Assembly: GCF_900105095.1 (NCBI RefSeq)
Contig: NZ_LT629743.1
Location: 2,108,001-2,172,000 of the forward strand
Origin: Erythrobacter sp. HL-111
GTDB taxonomy: Bacteria > Pseudomonadota > Alphaproteobacteria > Sphingomonadales > Sphingomonadaceae
Length of the DNA stretch: 64,000 nucleotides
Direction: 5' to 3'
Shown here: one piece after another, positions 18,392 through 26,846 of the stretch
How the letters are laid out: each line of letters starts with the position of its first letter
Position numbering within the stretch: position 1 is the stretch's first letter
Position numbers and translations under genes: made by a program
Notes under the pieces: model-generated
Databases searched by the model: none
Told to the model about the DNA's origin: nothing
The model's input: only the letters and a program-made list of their open reading frames with translations

Positions 18392-19036
18392 ATGAAACTC
18401 CATTCCAGCCTCGGGCCGAATCCGCGCATCGTGCGCATGTTCCTGGCCGAAAAGGGCCTCGTCGAAGGCCGGGATTTCGAGCGGGTGCATTACGACATCA
18501 TCGCAGGGCAGAATCGGCAGGACGAAAGCTATCTCGCGAAGAACCCGCTCGGCACGATCCCGACGCTGGAGCTCGACGACGGGACCTGCCTCGCCGAAAG
18601 CTGGCCGATCTGCGAATACATCGAGGAAGTCCGTCCCTCGCCCGACCTGTTCGGCGCCGACGCGAAGGAGCGGGCAGAGGTGCGCAAGTGGGTGCGCCTG
18701 TTCGACCAGGAGGTCGTCGTGCCGATGACGATGGGCTTTCGCGCCACCACCGGCCGGGCGATGTTCGAGCCGCGCATGGCGGTCCTGTCCGAGGAAGCCG
18801 GGGCGGAGGTATTCGCGATGGCGGACGCGAAATGGCGCTGGTTCGACGGAGCGCTGGGCGGCCGCGAGAATTTCGCGCTGGGCCGGTTCACCTTCGCCGA
18901 CCTGATCGTGTTCTGCTTCGCCCAGTTCGGCTTTTCCGTGGGCTGGAAACTGCCGGAAGGCACCGGCAACCTCGCCCGCTTCCTCGAAACGCATGGCCAC
19001 CGCGAAAGCGCGGGCGTCTGGAAAGAGGCGGAATAG
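18392..19036 (+). CDS. Glutathione S-transferase family protein
   Basis: The 214-residue protein has an N-terminal thioredoxin-like domain with KLHSSLGPNPRIVRMFLAEK, the cis-Pro segment NPLGTIPTLELDDG and ESWPICEYIEE (the Ser-containing glutathione-binding turn), then an all-helical C-terminal domain with FTFADLIVFCFAQFGF. GSTs in degradation loci often act as isomerases, lyases or detoxifiers; the role here is not known. AGGGAGAG lies about 8 bases before ATG 18392. The stop overlaps the GTG of the following SDR by one base, so the two are co-translated. Confidence 0.88.
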   Translation: MKLHSSLGPNPRIVRMFLAEKGLVEGRDFERVHYDIIAGQNRQDESYLAKNPLGTIPTLELDDGTCLAESWPICEYIEEVRPSPDLFGADAKERAEVRKWVRLFDQEVVVPMTMGFRATTGRAMFEPRMAVLSEEAGAEVFAMADAKWRWFDGALGGRENFALGRFTFADLIVFCFAQFGFSVGWKLPEGTGNLARFLETHGHRESAGVWKEAE

Positions 19037-19803
19037 TGCCCGACCTTTCGGGCAAGGTCGCGCTCGTCACCGGCTGCGCGAGCGGGATCGGCGCTGCGAC
19101 CGTGCGCCGCCTCGCGGGCGACGGGGCGCAGGTGATCGGGACCGACATCGACGAGGACAGGGGCAGGGCGCGCTGCGAGGAGGTCGGCGCGCGCTTCGCG
19201 GTGCAGGACGTGGCCGACCGGGCGACGTGGCCGGTCATCGTCGCGCAGGCGGTGGAGGCGTTCGGGCGGCTCGACATCCTCGTCAACAATGCCGGCATGG
19301 TGACGGGAAAGAGCATCGCCGAGGTCGACGACGCAAGCTGGGACCGCGTGCTCGCCGTGAACCTCACCGGGACGATGGCGGGCTGCCGCGCGGCGATCGC
19401 GGCGATGGTGGACAACCCCGGGGGCGCGAGAGGATCGATCATCAACATCGCCTCGACCACGGCCATGGCTCCGCTGCCGGGCGATGTCGGCTATTCGGCG
19501 AGCAAGGGGGCGGTGCGGGTGCTGTCGAAATCGGTCGCGACCTGGGTGGCGCGGCAGGGCCATGACATCCGCTGCAACACCGTGCTCCCCGGCGCGACCG
19601 ACACCGGCATCCTCGATGCGGCGGAAGTCGGGATGCCGGGGCTCAAGGCGGCGGCGGCGGCAACCTCCCCGCTGAACCGGCTCGCGGACCCGGCCGAAAC
19701 GGCGGCGGCGATCGCCTTCCTCGCAAGCGACGAATGCCCCTTCATGACCGGCGCGGAAATGCTCGTCGACGGCGGCGCGCTCTCGCTCCATCCCGGTTTC
19801 TAG
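19036..19803 (+). CDS. SDR-family oxidoreductase
   Basis: The 255-residue classical short-chain dehydrogenase has the TGCASGIGAA cofactor loop, the NNAG motif (DILVNNAGMVTG), a Ser in INIASTTAM, YSASK (YxxxK) and the C-terminal VDGGALSLHPGF. Asp at the end of beta-2 (GTDIDED) suggests NAD. It starts with GTG one base inside the GST stop. It probably oxidises a hydroxy-acyl-CoA or alcohol intermediate in the surrounding pathway; the substrate is unknown. Confidence 0.88.
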   Translation: MPDLSGKVALVTGCASGIGAATVRRLAGDGAQVIGTDIDEDRGRARCEEVGARFAVQDVADRATWPVIVAQAVEAFGRLDILVNNAGMVTGKSIAEVDDASWDRVLAVNLTGTMAGCRAAIAAMVDNPGGARGSIINIASTTAMAPLPGDVGYSASKGAVRVLSKSVATWVARQGHDIRCNTVLPGATDTGILDAAEVGMPGLKAAAAATSPLNRLADPAETAAAIAFLASDECPFMTGAEMLVDGGALSLHPGF

Positions 19804-19911
19804 CCGCCCCCGATTCCCGCCCGCGAAGGGTCCGGAAGGGGGCCTCTCGACGCTACGGAAAGGACGGTTTTCGCGCGTCTGTGGTCAATATGCCGCAGTT
19901 GGGCAGCTTGC

Positions 19912-19927
19912 CTAGCGGTTTTGCTAG
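19912..19927. promoter_or_regulatory. Short inverted repeat upstream of TonB receptor gene
   Basis: CTAGC and GCTAG arms are separated by a 6-base T-rich spacer, lying 120 bases before the receptor start inside the 243-base gap 19804-20046. It could be an operator or a weak hairpin. No other copy was noticed in the window and no regulator can be assigned. The rest of the gap shows no gene. Confidence 0.25.
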
Positions 19928-20046
19928 ATGAACCCCGCTTCCCCCCCACCATACACAAACGGCGATACCGAGAGACGCAGCGCAAGCGTCCGGTTTGGGG
20001 AACTGCGGCGAGCCAGGATCCCGCCGCGCGCAAGGAGAGAGATCTG

Positions 20047-22563
20047 ATGAGGAACCGTCACACCCGAATTGCATCCGGACGCCGCGCGCTGTTTGCCGGG
20101 GCGGCCCTTTCCTGCCTCGCCCTGCCCGAGGCCGCGTTCGCGCAGACCATGGGAACCAGCGAAGCGCAGCCGAGCGATGCCAATGTCATCATCGTCCAGG
20201 CCCGGCGCCAGAACGAGACGCTTCAGGACGTGCCCGTCACCGTGACCGCGATCGGCGGCGAAACGCTCCAGCGCTTCAACGTCGACCAGGTCGCCGACGT
20301 GGTGAGCCGGGTTCCCACGCTCAACGTGCAGGTCGGCGGTTCGGGTTCGGGCGGGCAGCTCAGCCTGCGCGGCGTCGGCTCGTCCAACATCTCGGCGGCC
20401 TTCGACAGCGCGGTCGCGTTCGATTTCGACGGGGTCCAGATCTCGACCATGCGGCTGGTGCAGTCGGGCTTCTTCGACGTCGAACAGATCGACGTGCTCA
20501 AGGGCCCGCAATCGCTGTTCTTCGGGAAATCGGCCTCGGCCGGCGTGTTCGCGATCCGCTCGGCCAATCCGACCCCGGACTGGGAGGTCGGCGCCACCGC
20601 GCAATACGAATTCGAGGAGGAGGGCTACACCCTCCAGGGCTACATTTCCGGTCCGGTGACCGACACGCTCGGCATCCGGCTTGCCGCGCAATGGAACGAT
20701 ATCGAGGAATTCGTCGCGCTCGAACCCGACACGCCCGCGGCCAATGGTCCGTTCCGCGGGCAGCAGAACCTCGTCACCCGCGCGACGCTGCAATGGGATC
20801 CCTCGCCGACCTTCGATGCGAACCTGAAGGTCCAGTATGTCCGCAACGAGGGCGACGGCGCGAACCAGCACACCGATGTGTTCTGCGGCACCAACGGAGT
20901 CGCCGACCCGATCTTCCTGCTGCAGGGCGTCGCCGCGATCCCCGGGGGATATGATTGCGATATCGACGATGAATTCTATTCTCTGCCCGACGGGGCGCCG
21001 TCGCTGACCGGCAGCGTGCCGCCCCCGTCCGAAGCGGTCGGACGCAATGGCGTGCCCTATTCGCAGACCGACGTCTGGTTCAGCCGCCTGCTGATGAACT
21101 GGCAGGTCACCGAAAGCCTGACGCTGACCTCGACCACCGGCTATCTCGACCTGCTTTCGGAGGATTTCGACTGCTACGCCTATGGCGGGGTCGGCCCCGC
21201 CTTCTCGCCGATCGGCGATGCGAGCGGCGATCCGACCTTCCTCGCCGCGAACGCGCCCGCGCTCGCCGCGACCAACGGGCCGGGCACGGCGCAGGGGGCG
21301 GGCTGTTCGGACCCGACCAACGGGCTCGAACAGTTCAGCCAGGAACTGCGCCTGCAATCGGATTTCGACGGCGCGTTCAACTTCATGCTCGGCCTGTTCT
21401 ACGAGGACCGCGAATTCCTCTTCGAGACCGCGCAGAACGGCGTCAACATCGGCATCATCGCGCCCGACCCGGTGACCGGCTTCACCTTCGACTGGGACAA
21501 GCGCCACGAAACCTCGACCGAGGCGTTGTCGGTGTTCGGCTCGGTCATCTTCGACCTTACCGAGGACCTCGAACTGTCGGGCGGCGTGCGCTACACCGAC
21601 GAAAGCAAGACGCAGGTGATCTCGATCCCCTATGTTCACGGCCTCCTCGCCGCCGGGCCCGGTTTCGTGCAGAGCGGGTTCAATTCCGGCCCGATCGAGT
21701 TTTCCGACGACAACTTCTCGCCCGAAGTGACGCTGCGCTACCGCGCAGGCGACGACATCAACGTCTTCGCGAGCTACAAGACCGGCTTCAAGTCGGGCGG
21801 GATCGACAATTCCGCGCTGCCTTCGGCGAGCCTCGCGCAGGCGGTGCAGACGGGCGATTTCAGCTCGCTCATCTTCCAGTCCGAAACCGCCGAGGGCGGC
21901 GAGATCGGGGTCAAGTCGCAATGGGCCGGGCGCACCCTGACCTTGAACGCCACCGCCTTCTACTACGTGTTCGAGAACCTGCAGGTGCAGAACTTCGACG
22001 CGGTCAACGTCCAGTTCGTGACGCTCAACGCGGGCGAGGTGACGCAGCAGGGGATCGATTTCGAAGCGAGCTGGATCACGCCGGTCGACGGGCTCAACCT
22101 GTCGGCCAACGTCGCCTGGCTCGATGCGGAATTCAGCGACACCTTCGTCACCAATTCGGGCGTCGACCTCGACGGGCGCGACGCGCCGCGCGCGCCGAAC
22201 TGGTCGGGCAACATCGCCTTCGACTTCCTGACGCCGATCGCGGACGAGCTCGACCTGGGGCTGAGCGGGAACGCGGTCTATTCGGGCAGCTACTTCACCA
22301 ACCAGGACGAATTCGACGATTTCGTGCAGGACGAATTCGTGACTTTCGACGCCAATGTCTCGATCGGCTCCTCCGACGGCAGCTGGCGGGTCTCGCTGAT
22401 CGGGACGAACCTGACGAACGAGATCTTCGTCAACACCTCGGGTCCCCGCCCCTTCCTTTCGCCCGGCGGGCCGGGCGGGTTCGGCCTGCCGCGCGGCGAC
22501 GACAAGGTGGTGACGCAGAACCGCGGGCGGCAGGTCTTCATCGAAACGCTCTTCCGCTTCTGA
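20047..22563 (+). CDS. TonB-dependent outer-membrane receptor
   Basis: The 838-residue protein has a signal peptide ending about AAFA-QT (residues ~15-32), a TonB-box-like VIIVQARRQ, a plug domain (DVPVTVTAIGGETLQRF; LRGVGSSN; IDVLKGPQSLFFGKSASAG) and a 22-strand barrel ending in the usual terminal aromatic (VFIETLFRF). The start is fixed by AAGGAGAGAG just before ATG 20047; the frame is open 42 codons upstream. Sphingomonad receptors of this class take up large or hydrophobic substrates. Its position between the SDR and the acyl-CoA synthetase suggests it imports the substrate degraded by the island, by inference only. Confidence 0.92.
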   Translation: MRNRHTRIASGRRALFAGAALSCLALPEAAFAQTMGTSEAQPSDANVIIVQARRQNETLQDVPVTVTAIGGETLQRFNVDQVADVVSRVPTLNVQVGGSGSGGQLSLRGVGSSNISAAFDSAVAFDFDGVQISTMRLVQSGFFDVEQIDVLKGPQSLFFGKSASAGVFAIRSANPTPDWEVGATAQYEFEEEGYTLQGYISGPVTDTLGIRLAAQWNDIEEFVALEPDTPAANGPFRGQQNLVTRATLQWDPSPTFDANLKVQYVRNEGDGANQHTDVFCGTNGVADPIFLLQGVAAIPGGYDCDIDDEFYSLPDGAPSLTGSVPPPSEAVGRNGVPYSQTDVWFSRLLMNWQVTESLTLTSTTGYLDLLSEDFDCYAYGGVGPAFSPIGDASGDPTFLAANAPALAATNGPGTAQGAGCSDPTNGLEQFSQELRLQSDFDGAFNFMLGLFYEDREFLFETAQNGVNIGIIAPDPVTGFTFDWDKRHETSTEALSVFGSVIFDLTEDLELSGGVRYTDESKTQVISIPYVHGLLAAGPGFVQSGFNSGPIEFSDDNFSPEVTLRYRAGDDINVFASYKTGFKSGGIDNSALPSASLAQAVQTGDFSSLIFQSETAEGGEIGVKSQWAGRTLTLNATAFYYVFENLQVQNFDAVNVQFVTLNAGEVTQQGIDFEASWITPVDGLNLSANVAWLDAEFSDTFVTNSGVDLDGRDAPRAPNWSGNIAFDFLTPIADELDLGLSGNAVYSGSYFTNQDEFDDFVQDEFVTFDANVSIGSSDGSWRVSLIGTNLTNEIFVNTSGPRPFLSPGGPGGFGLPRGDDKVVTQNRGRQVFIETLFRF

Positions 22564-22588
22564 GGGAGCCTTTCGCTCGAAGCGCCAC

Positions 22589-22616
22589 CCCGCCGGGCCG
22601 ATCCGGGTCCGGCGGG
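22589..22616. terminator. GC-rich hairpin between convergent genes
   Basis: CCCGCCGG pairs with CCGGCGGG across a 12-base loop, between the receptor stop and the convergent thioesterase stop. There is no clear T-run on either side, so it is a possible bidirectional terminator only. Confidence 0.4.
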
Positions 22617-22636
22617 CCGCACGCGGCGCGAACCCG

Positions 22637-23077
22637 CTAGCCTCGCCTGATCGCGAACACGCCGGTCATGGTGGCGACGGGTTCGCCGGCCCGCAGGACC
22701 CGGCCGCTCGCATAGGCGGTGCGCCCGCCCAGCCGGTCGATCGTCACCCGCGTCTCGAGCCAGTCGCCCAGCCTTGCCGCGGCGAGGTAGCTTACCTGCA
22801 GCGCGATCGTCGAGGGCGCGAGGCGCGGCCGCTCGGCATCGTGGACCGCGTGCGACAGCGCGACATCGGCGAGAGTGGAGATCACCCCGCCATGGGCGCC
22901 GTCCTTGTAATTGAGGTGATGCGCCATGATCCGCAGGCCCACCGCGCGCGGGCGTGCCGCCGCCCGCTGCAGGAAATAGGGCCCGCCATGGTCGAGGAAA
23001 CCGGGTGAGAAGCGGGCGGGCTCGAAGCCCCCGGGCGGCGCGGGATCGGGCGTCGGATCGGGCGTCTTGTCGCACAT
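22637..23077 (-). CDS. PaaI-type hotdog thioesterase
   Basis: The 146-residue single hotdog-fold protein has the family segment NYKDGAHGGVISTLADVALSHAV (HGG motif with downstream Asp) and LQVSYLAAARLGDWLETRV. Such enzymes hydrolyse acyl- or aryl-CoA esters and often relieve CoA trapping in degradation pathways. The frame is open upstream past two other Met codons; ATG 23077 gives the family's normal N-terminus. It is read divergently from the acyl-CoA synthetase gene. Confidence 0.85.
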   Translation of the reverse strand: MCDKTPDPTPDPAPPGGFEPARFSPGFLDHGGPYFLQRAAARPRAVGLRIMAHHLNYKDGAHGGVISTLADVALSHAVHDAERPRLAPSTIALQVSYLAAARLGDWLETRVTIDRLGGRTAYASGRVLRAGEPVATMTGVFAIRRG

Positions 23078-23187
23078 GGCAGGCAGCATAGCGGGTGATT
23101 GGCGCGGGCCAAATGCTATGAAATGTGCCAATGGTGGCCCGGCGGGGTGAGCGTAGGCTCGCGCCCATGGGACAGGAGACACCGATC

Positions 23188-24804
23188 ATGGCAAGCCCTC
23201 TGGCAAGCCCCGTGACGCCCGCCGCCGCGCCTGCGACCGCGGGCTCGTTCTGCGACATCGTGCGCGAACACGCACAGGCCCTCGGCGACAGGCCCGCCTT
23301 CACCTATGGCGACGAAACGCTCACCTTCGCGCAGCTCGAACGCAATTCGAACCGGGTCGCCAACGCGCTCGCCGCCTTCGGGGTGAAGAAGGGCGAACGG
23401 GTCGCCTTTCTCGGCAAGAACCACCCGCTCTATTTCGAGGCGCTGCTGGGCGCGGCCAAGATCGGCGCGGTGATGACCCCGGTGAACTGGCGGCTCGCCG
23501 CGCCCGAGGTCGCCTACATCCTCGACAATTCGTGTTCGCGCGTGGTCTTCGTGGGCGAAGGCTTCGCCGAGCTGCTGGCCCGGGTGCGCGGGGCATTGCC
23601 CGATGTCGAACAGGTGATCGGGATCGACGCGCCGGACCATCCCGGGACCGATTACCGCATCTGGCGCGACGGTTTTCCGGCACGGCCCCCGGCGGCCAAG
23701 GTCGGGACGGGGGACGACGCGCTCCAGCTCTACACCTCCGGCACGACCGGCCGGCCCAAGGGCGCGGTGATGACCCACGGCTCGATCCTGTCCAGCCGCG
23801 ATCCGGCGAGCGACGGCCGGATGCGCAAATGGCAGGAGCCGGTCGAAGGCGACGTGACCCTGCTCGCCATGCCGTGCTTCCACATCAGCGGGACGGGCAC
23901 GGGCATCGCCACCATGGTCGCGGGCACCAACGCGATCGTCCTGCCCGAATACGATCCGGCGAAGGCGCTCGACCTGATCGAGAATTACAACATTTCCAAG
24001 ATCTTCCTCGTCCCCGCGGCGATCCGGATCCTGCTCGATCACCCGCGCGTGCGGGAGGTCGATTTCAGCCGCCTCAAATACGTCACCTACGGCGCCTCGC
24101 CGATCCCGCTCCAACTGATGCGCGAGGCGATGGAGGTGCTGGGCTGCGGCTTCGTCCAGATGTACGGGATGACGGAGACGAGCGGCACGATCGTCGCGCT
24201 CGATCCCGAGGACCACGTGCCCGAGGGAAGCCCCCGGATGCGGAGCGTCGGCACGCCGCTGCCCGGGGTCGAGATCCGCGTCATCGACGCGGAGGGCAAC
24301 GACCTGCCGCCGAACACGGTGGGCGAGATCGCGACGCGCTCGTCGAAGAACATGAGCCGCTACTGGAACAATCCCGAGGCGACCGCCGAGACGATCGATG
24401 CCGAGGGCTGGCTGCGGACCGGGGACGCGGGCTATCTCGACGAGGACGGCTATCTCTACATCCACGACCGGGTGAAGGACATGATCATCTCCGGCGGGGA
24501 GAACGTCTATCCGGCCGAGGTCGAGAACGCGCTCTACGCCCATCCCAAGGTCGCGGACGTGGCGGTGATCGGCGTGCCCAGCGACAAATGGGGCGAGGAG
24601 GTCAAGGCCTGCGTCGTCGTCAAGCCGGGCGAGACCCTGACCGAGGCCGAGCTGATCGCCCACGCCCGCGAACACATCGCCGGTTACAAGTGCCCGAAAA
24701 CGGTCGATTTCATCGAGGCCCTGCCGCGCAACCCCTCGGGCAAGATCCTGCGCCGGACCTTGCGCGCACCCTATTGGGAAGGCAGGGACCGCGCGGTCAA
24801 CTAG
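23188..24804 (+). CDS. Acyl-CoA synthetase (AMP-forming, FadD-like)
   Basis: The 538-residue adenylate-forming ligase has the P-loop YTSGTTGRPKGAVMTHGS, YGMTETSGTIV, the hinge GWLRTGDAGYLDEDGYLYIH with RVKDMIISGGENVYPAEVE, and the catalytic-Lys end NPSGKILRRTLR. It activates a carboxylic acid to its CoA thioester for beta-oxidation. Several start codons are possible; ATG 23188 has AGGAG nine bases before it. The following SDR begins 43 bases later on the same strand. Whether the substrate is a fatty, terpenoid or steroid-derived acid cannot be told from sequence. Confidence 0.92.
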   Translation: MASPLASPVTPAAAPATAGSFCDIVREHAQALGDRPAFTYGDETLTFAQLERNSNRVANALAAFGVKKGERVAFLGKNHPLYFEALLGAAKIGAVMTPVNWRLAAPEVAYILDNSCSRVVFVGEGFAELLARVRGALPDVEQVIGIDAPDHPGTDYRIWRDGFPARPPAAKVGTGDDALQLYTSGTTGRPKGAVMTHGSILSSRDPASDGRMRKWQEPVEGDVTLLAMPCFHISGTGTGIATMVAGTNAIVLPEYDPAKALDLIENYNISKIFLVPAAIRILLDHPRVREVDFSRLKYVTYGASPIPLQLMREAMEVLGCGFVQMYGMTETSGTIVALDPEDHVPEGSPRMRSVGTPLPGVEIRVIDAEGNDLPPNTVGEIATRSSKNMSRYWNNPEATAETIDAEGWLRTGDAGYLDEDGYLYIHDRVKDMIISGGENVYPAEVENALYAHPKVADVAVIGVPSDKWGEEVKACVVVKPGETLTEAELIAHAREHIAGYKCPKTVDFIEALPRNPSGKILRRTLRAPYWEGRDRAVN

Positions 24805-24846
24805 ACACGGGGGAAAGCGGGCCATGCCGGGCGAGGGAGGAAGGGC

Positions 24847-25635
24847 ATGAAACTCGAAGGGAAGGTCGCCGCCGTCACCGGCGGCACGGCGGGGCTGGGA
24901 CGCGGGATCGCCGAGGCGTTCCTTCACGAAGGAGCCAAGGTCGCGCTGTTCGCCCGCAACGCCGAGAAGGGCGCGCGGGTCGTCGAGGAACTGCGCGTGG
25001 GCCGGGGGAGCCGCGACCGGGTGATCTTCGTGCCGGGCGACGTGATGGAACAGGCCGATGTCGAGGGCTTCGTCGACCGGGTGGTCGAAACCTTCGGGAC
25101 GATCGACATCCTCGTCAACAATGCGGGCGGCGCGGGCGATCTCCAGCCGCTCGCGCACCTGTCGGACGAGGCCTTCGACGAGGCGATGAAGTGGAACGTC
25201 TATTCGACCTTCTGGGCGACCCGCCGCGCGCTCGCGACGATGCTCGCGAGGAAAAGCGGGCGGATCATCAACATCTCCTCGATGGAGGGCAAGCACGGCA
25301 AGCCGGTGCTGACAGCCTATACCGCGGCCAAGCACGCGGTGAACGGCCTGACCAAGAGCCTCGCGCGGGAAGTGGGCGAGCAGGGGATCACCGTCAACGC
25401 GATCTGTCCCGGCCTCGTCATCACCGACATAATCCGCCGGAACGGCCCGGCGACGGCGCAGGCGATGGGGATGGAATTCGAGGAGATGATCGCGATGTTC
25501 GCCGGCGAAAGCGCGATCAAGCGGCCCAACACGGTCGAGGAGGTCGCCGCCGTCGCCCTCCTCCTTGCCTCGCCCGAAGGTGCGGGCATCACCGGGGCGC
25601 AGATCAGCGTCGACGGGGGAACGGCGCAGTATTAG
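24847..25635 (+). CDS. SDR-family oxidoreductase (FabG-like)
   Basis: The 262-residue classical SDR has TGGTAGLGRG, NNAGGAGDLQPL, INISSMEGKHGKP and the catalytic TAYTAAK (YxxxK), ending ISVDGGTAQY. Arg after beta-2 (ALFARNAEK) suggests NADP. GAGGGAGGAAGGG gives a strong ribosome-binding site. It follows the acyl-CoA synthetase in what looks like one transcript, so 3-hydroxyacyl-CoA oxidation is a plausible job. Confidence 0.89.
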   Translation: MKLEGKVAAVTGGTAGLGRGIAEAFLHEGAKVALFARNAEKGARVVEELRVGRGSRDRVIFVPGDVMEQADVEGFVDRVVETFGTIDILVNNAGGAGDLQPLAHLSDEAFDEAMKWNVYSTFWATRRALATMLARKSGRIINISSMEGKHGKPVLTAYTAAKHAVNGLTKSLAREVGEQGITVNAICPGLVITDIIRRNGPATAQAMGMEFEEMIAMFAGESAIKRPNTVEEVAAVALLLASPEGAGITGAQISVDGGTAQY

Positions 25636-25718
25636 CGCTCCCTGCGCGGCTCGCGGGTCCGCGGCCCTTGACGATAGAGGCGCCGCCAGCGCGGGGGCTC
25701 TACGGCTTCATGGCCGCA

Positions 25719-26720
25719 TCATACCTTCAGCATCTGCTTGCCGCGGTTCTGCCCGGTGAACAGCCGCTTGAGCGTCGCGGGCGCGTTCTCGAAACCTTCC
25801 TGGATGTCCTCCTGGTAGGTCAGCCGCCCGTCGAGCACGAAGCTTTCGAGCCGCCTGCGGATGTCGGGAAACTCGTTCGCCCAGTCGAGCACGATGAACC
25901 CCGCCATGCTCGCCCGGCGGAAGATCAGATTGAAGTAGTTGCCCGGACCGCTCGGCCTGCCGCCGGTTTCGTAGCGGCTGATCCCGCCGCACACGACGAC
26001 CCGGGCGCCGGTGGCGATATTGGCGAGCATGTCGTCGAGGATGCCGCCCCCGACATTGTCGAACACCACGTCGACGCCGCGCGGGCAGTGCTGCCGGATC
26101 TGTTCCTTCACCCCGCCCGCCTTGTAGTCGATCGCGGCGTCGTAGCCCGCTTCCTCGACCAGCCAGGCGCATTTCTCCGGCCCGCCGGCGATGCCCACCG
26201 CACGGCACCCGGCGATCTTCGCGAGCTGCCCGACGACGCTGCCCGTGGCGCCCGCCGCGCCCGAGACGAGCACGGTGTCGCCGGCGACCGGCTTGCCGAC
26301 CTTGAACAGGCCGCAATAGGCGGTGAGCCCGGTCGTGCCGAGCACCGAAAGCAGCGCGGTCGGCGGCAATTGCGTGTCGACCTTGACCAGTCCGCTGCCG
26401 TCATGGACGAGATGCTCGGTCCAACCGGTCGTGCCGAAGACGAGGTCGCCGACGGCGAATTTCGGGTTGTTGCTCGCCATCACCTCGCTGATCGCGCCGC
26501 CGCGCATCACGTCGCCGATCTCCATCGGGGCGACGTAGTCGGCGATGTTCTCCATCCAGCCCTTCTGCGCCGGGTCGAAGGAGAGATAGCGCGTCGCGAG
26601 CAGCACCTCGCCTTCGCCCGGGTCGGCGATTTCGGTCTCGGCCAGCCTGAAGTCCCCGTCCTCGATCCCGCGTCCGAGCGGGCGGTCGTTGAGCAGCCAT
26701 TGGCGGGTGGTGGTGGGCAT
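25719..26720 (-). CDS. Zinc-free MDR oxidoreductase (CurA / leukotriene-B4 dehydrogenase-like)
   Basis: The 333-residue medium-chain reductase lacks zinc ligands. It carries SGAAGATGSVVGQLAKIAGCRAVGIAGG, the NADP loop of the NADP-dependent alkenal/2-enone reductase group, and NRGKQMLKV at the end. Such enzymes reduce C=C double bonds conjugated to a carbonyl. It is about as long as, and clearly related to, the divergent gene at 26847, which suggests a duplication. The 126-base gap between the two holds a copy of the AAAGTGT motif. Confidence 0.9.
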   Translation of the reverse strand: MPTTTRQWLLNDRPLGRGIEDGDFRLAETEIADPGEGEVLLATRYLSFDPAQKGWMENIADYVAPMEIGDVMRGGAISEVMASNNPKFAVGDLVFGTTGWTEHLVHDGSGLVKVDTQLPPTALLSVLGTTGLTAYCGLFKVGKPVAGDTVLVSGAAGATGSVVGQLAKIAGCRAVGIAGGPEKCAWLVEEAGYDAAIDYKAGGVKEQIRQHCPRGVDVVFDNVGGGILDDMLANIATGARVVVCGGISRYETGGRPSGPGNYFNLIFRRASMAGFIVLDWANEFPDIRRRLESFVLDGRLTYQEDIQEGFENAPATLKRLFTGQNRGKQMLKV

Positions 26721-26779
26721 CGCGTCCTCCTTTGCGCGCCTTCCCTATGGCGGCAGGAGCGCCGCGCTCTCCACGGACA

Positions 26780-26790
26780 AAAGTGTCAGT
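26780..26790 (+). promoter_or_regulatory. Candidate shared operator, copy 1 (AAAGTGTCAGT)
   Basis: An 11-base sequence resembling AAAGTGTGAGG, seen also before the LuxR-type gene, the Rieske oxygenase, the P450 (reverse) and the SDR at 52146. It lies 57 bases before the MDR start at 26847 in a divergent promoter region. The match was found by eye only. Confidence 0.35.
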
Positions 26791-26846
26791 CGCCGGCCTC
26801 TTCGCCCATGCTATCCTCGCCCGCCGAGACAGGGAGAGGAGAGACA

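Noticed and set aside
19899..19927. Sigma-70-like promoter TTGGGC-N17-TGCTAG before the TonB receptor
   Set aside because: The -10 matches the consensus at too few positions; kept only as an inverted repeat.
23532..26846. Long open frame running through the acyl-CoA synthetase and SDR region into the MDR at 26847
   Set aside because: Only the part from 26847 has a ribosome-binding site and family motifs; the upstream part is an out-of-frame shadow of two clear genes.
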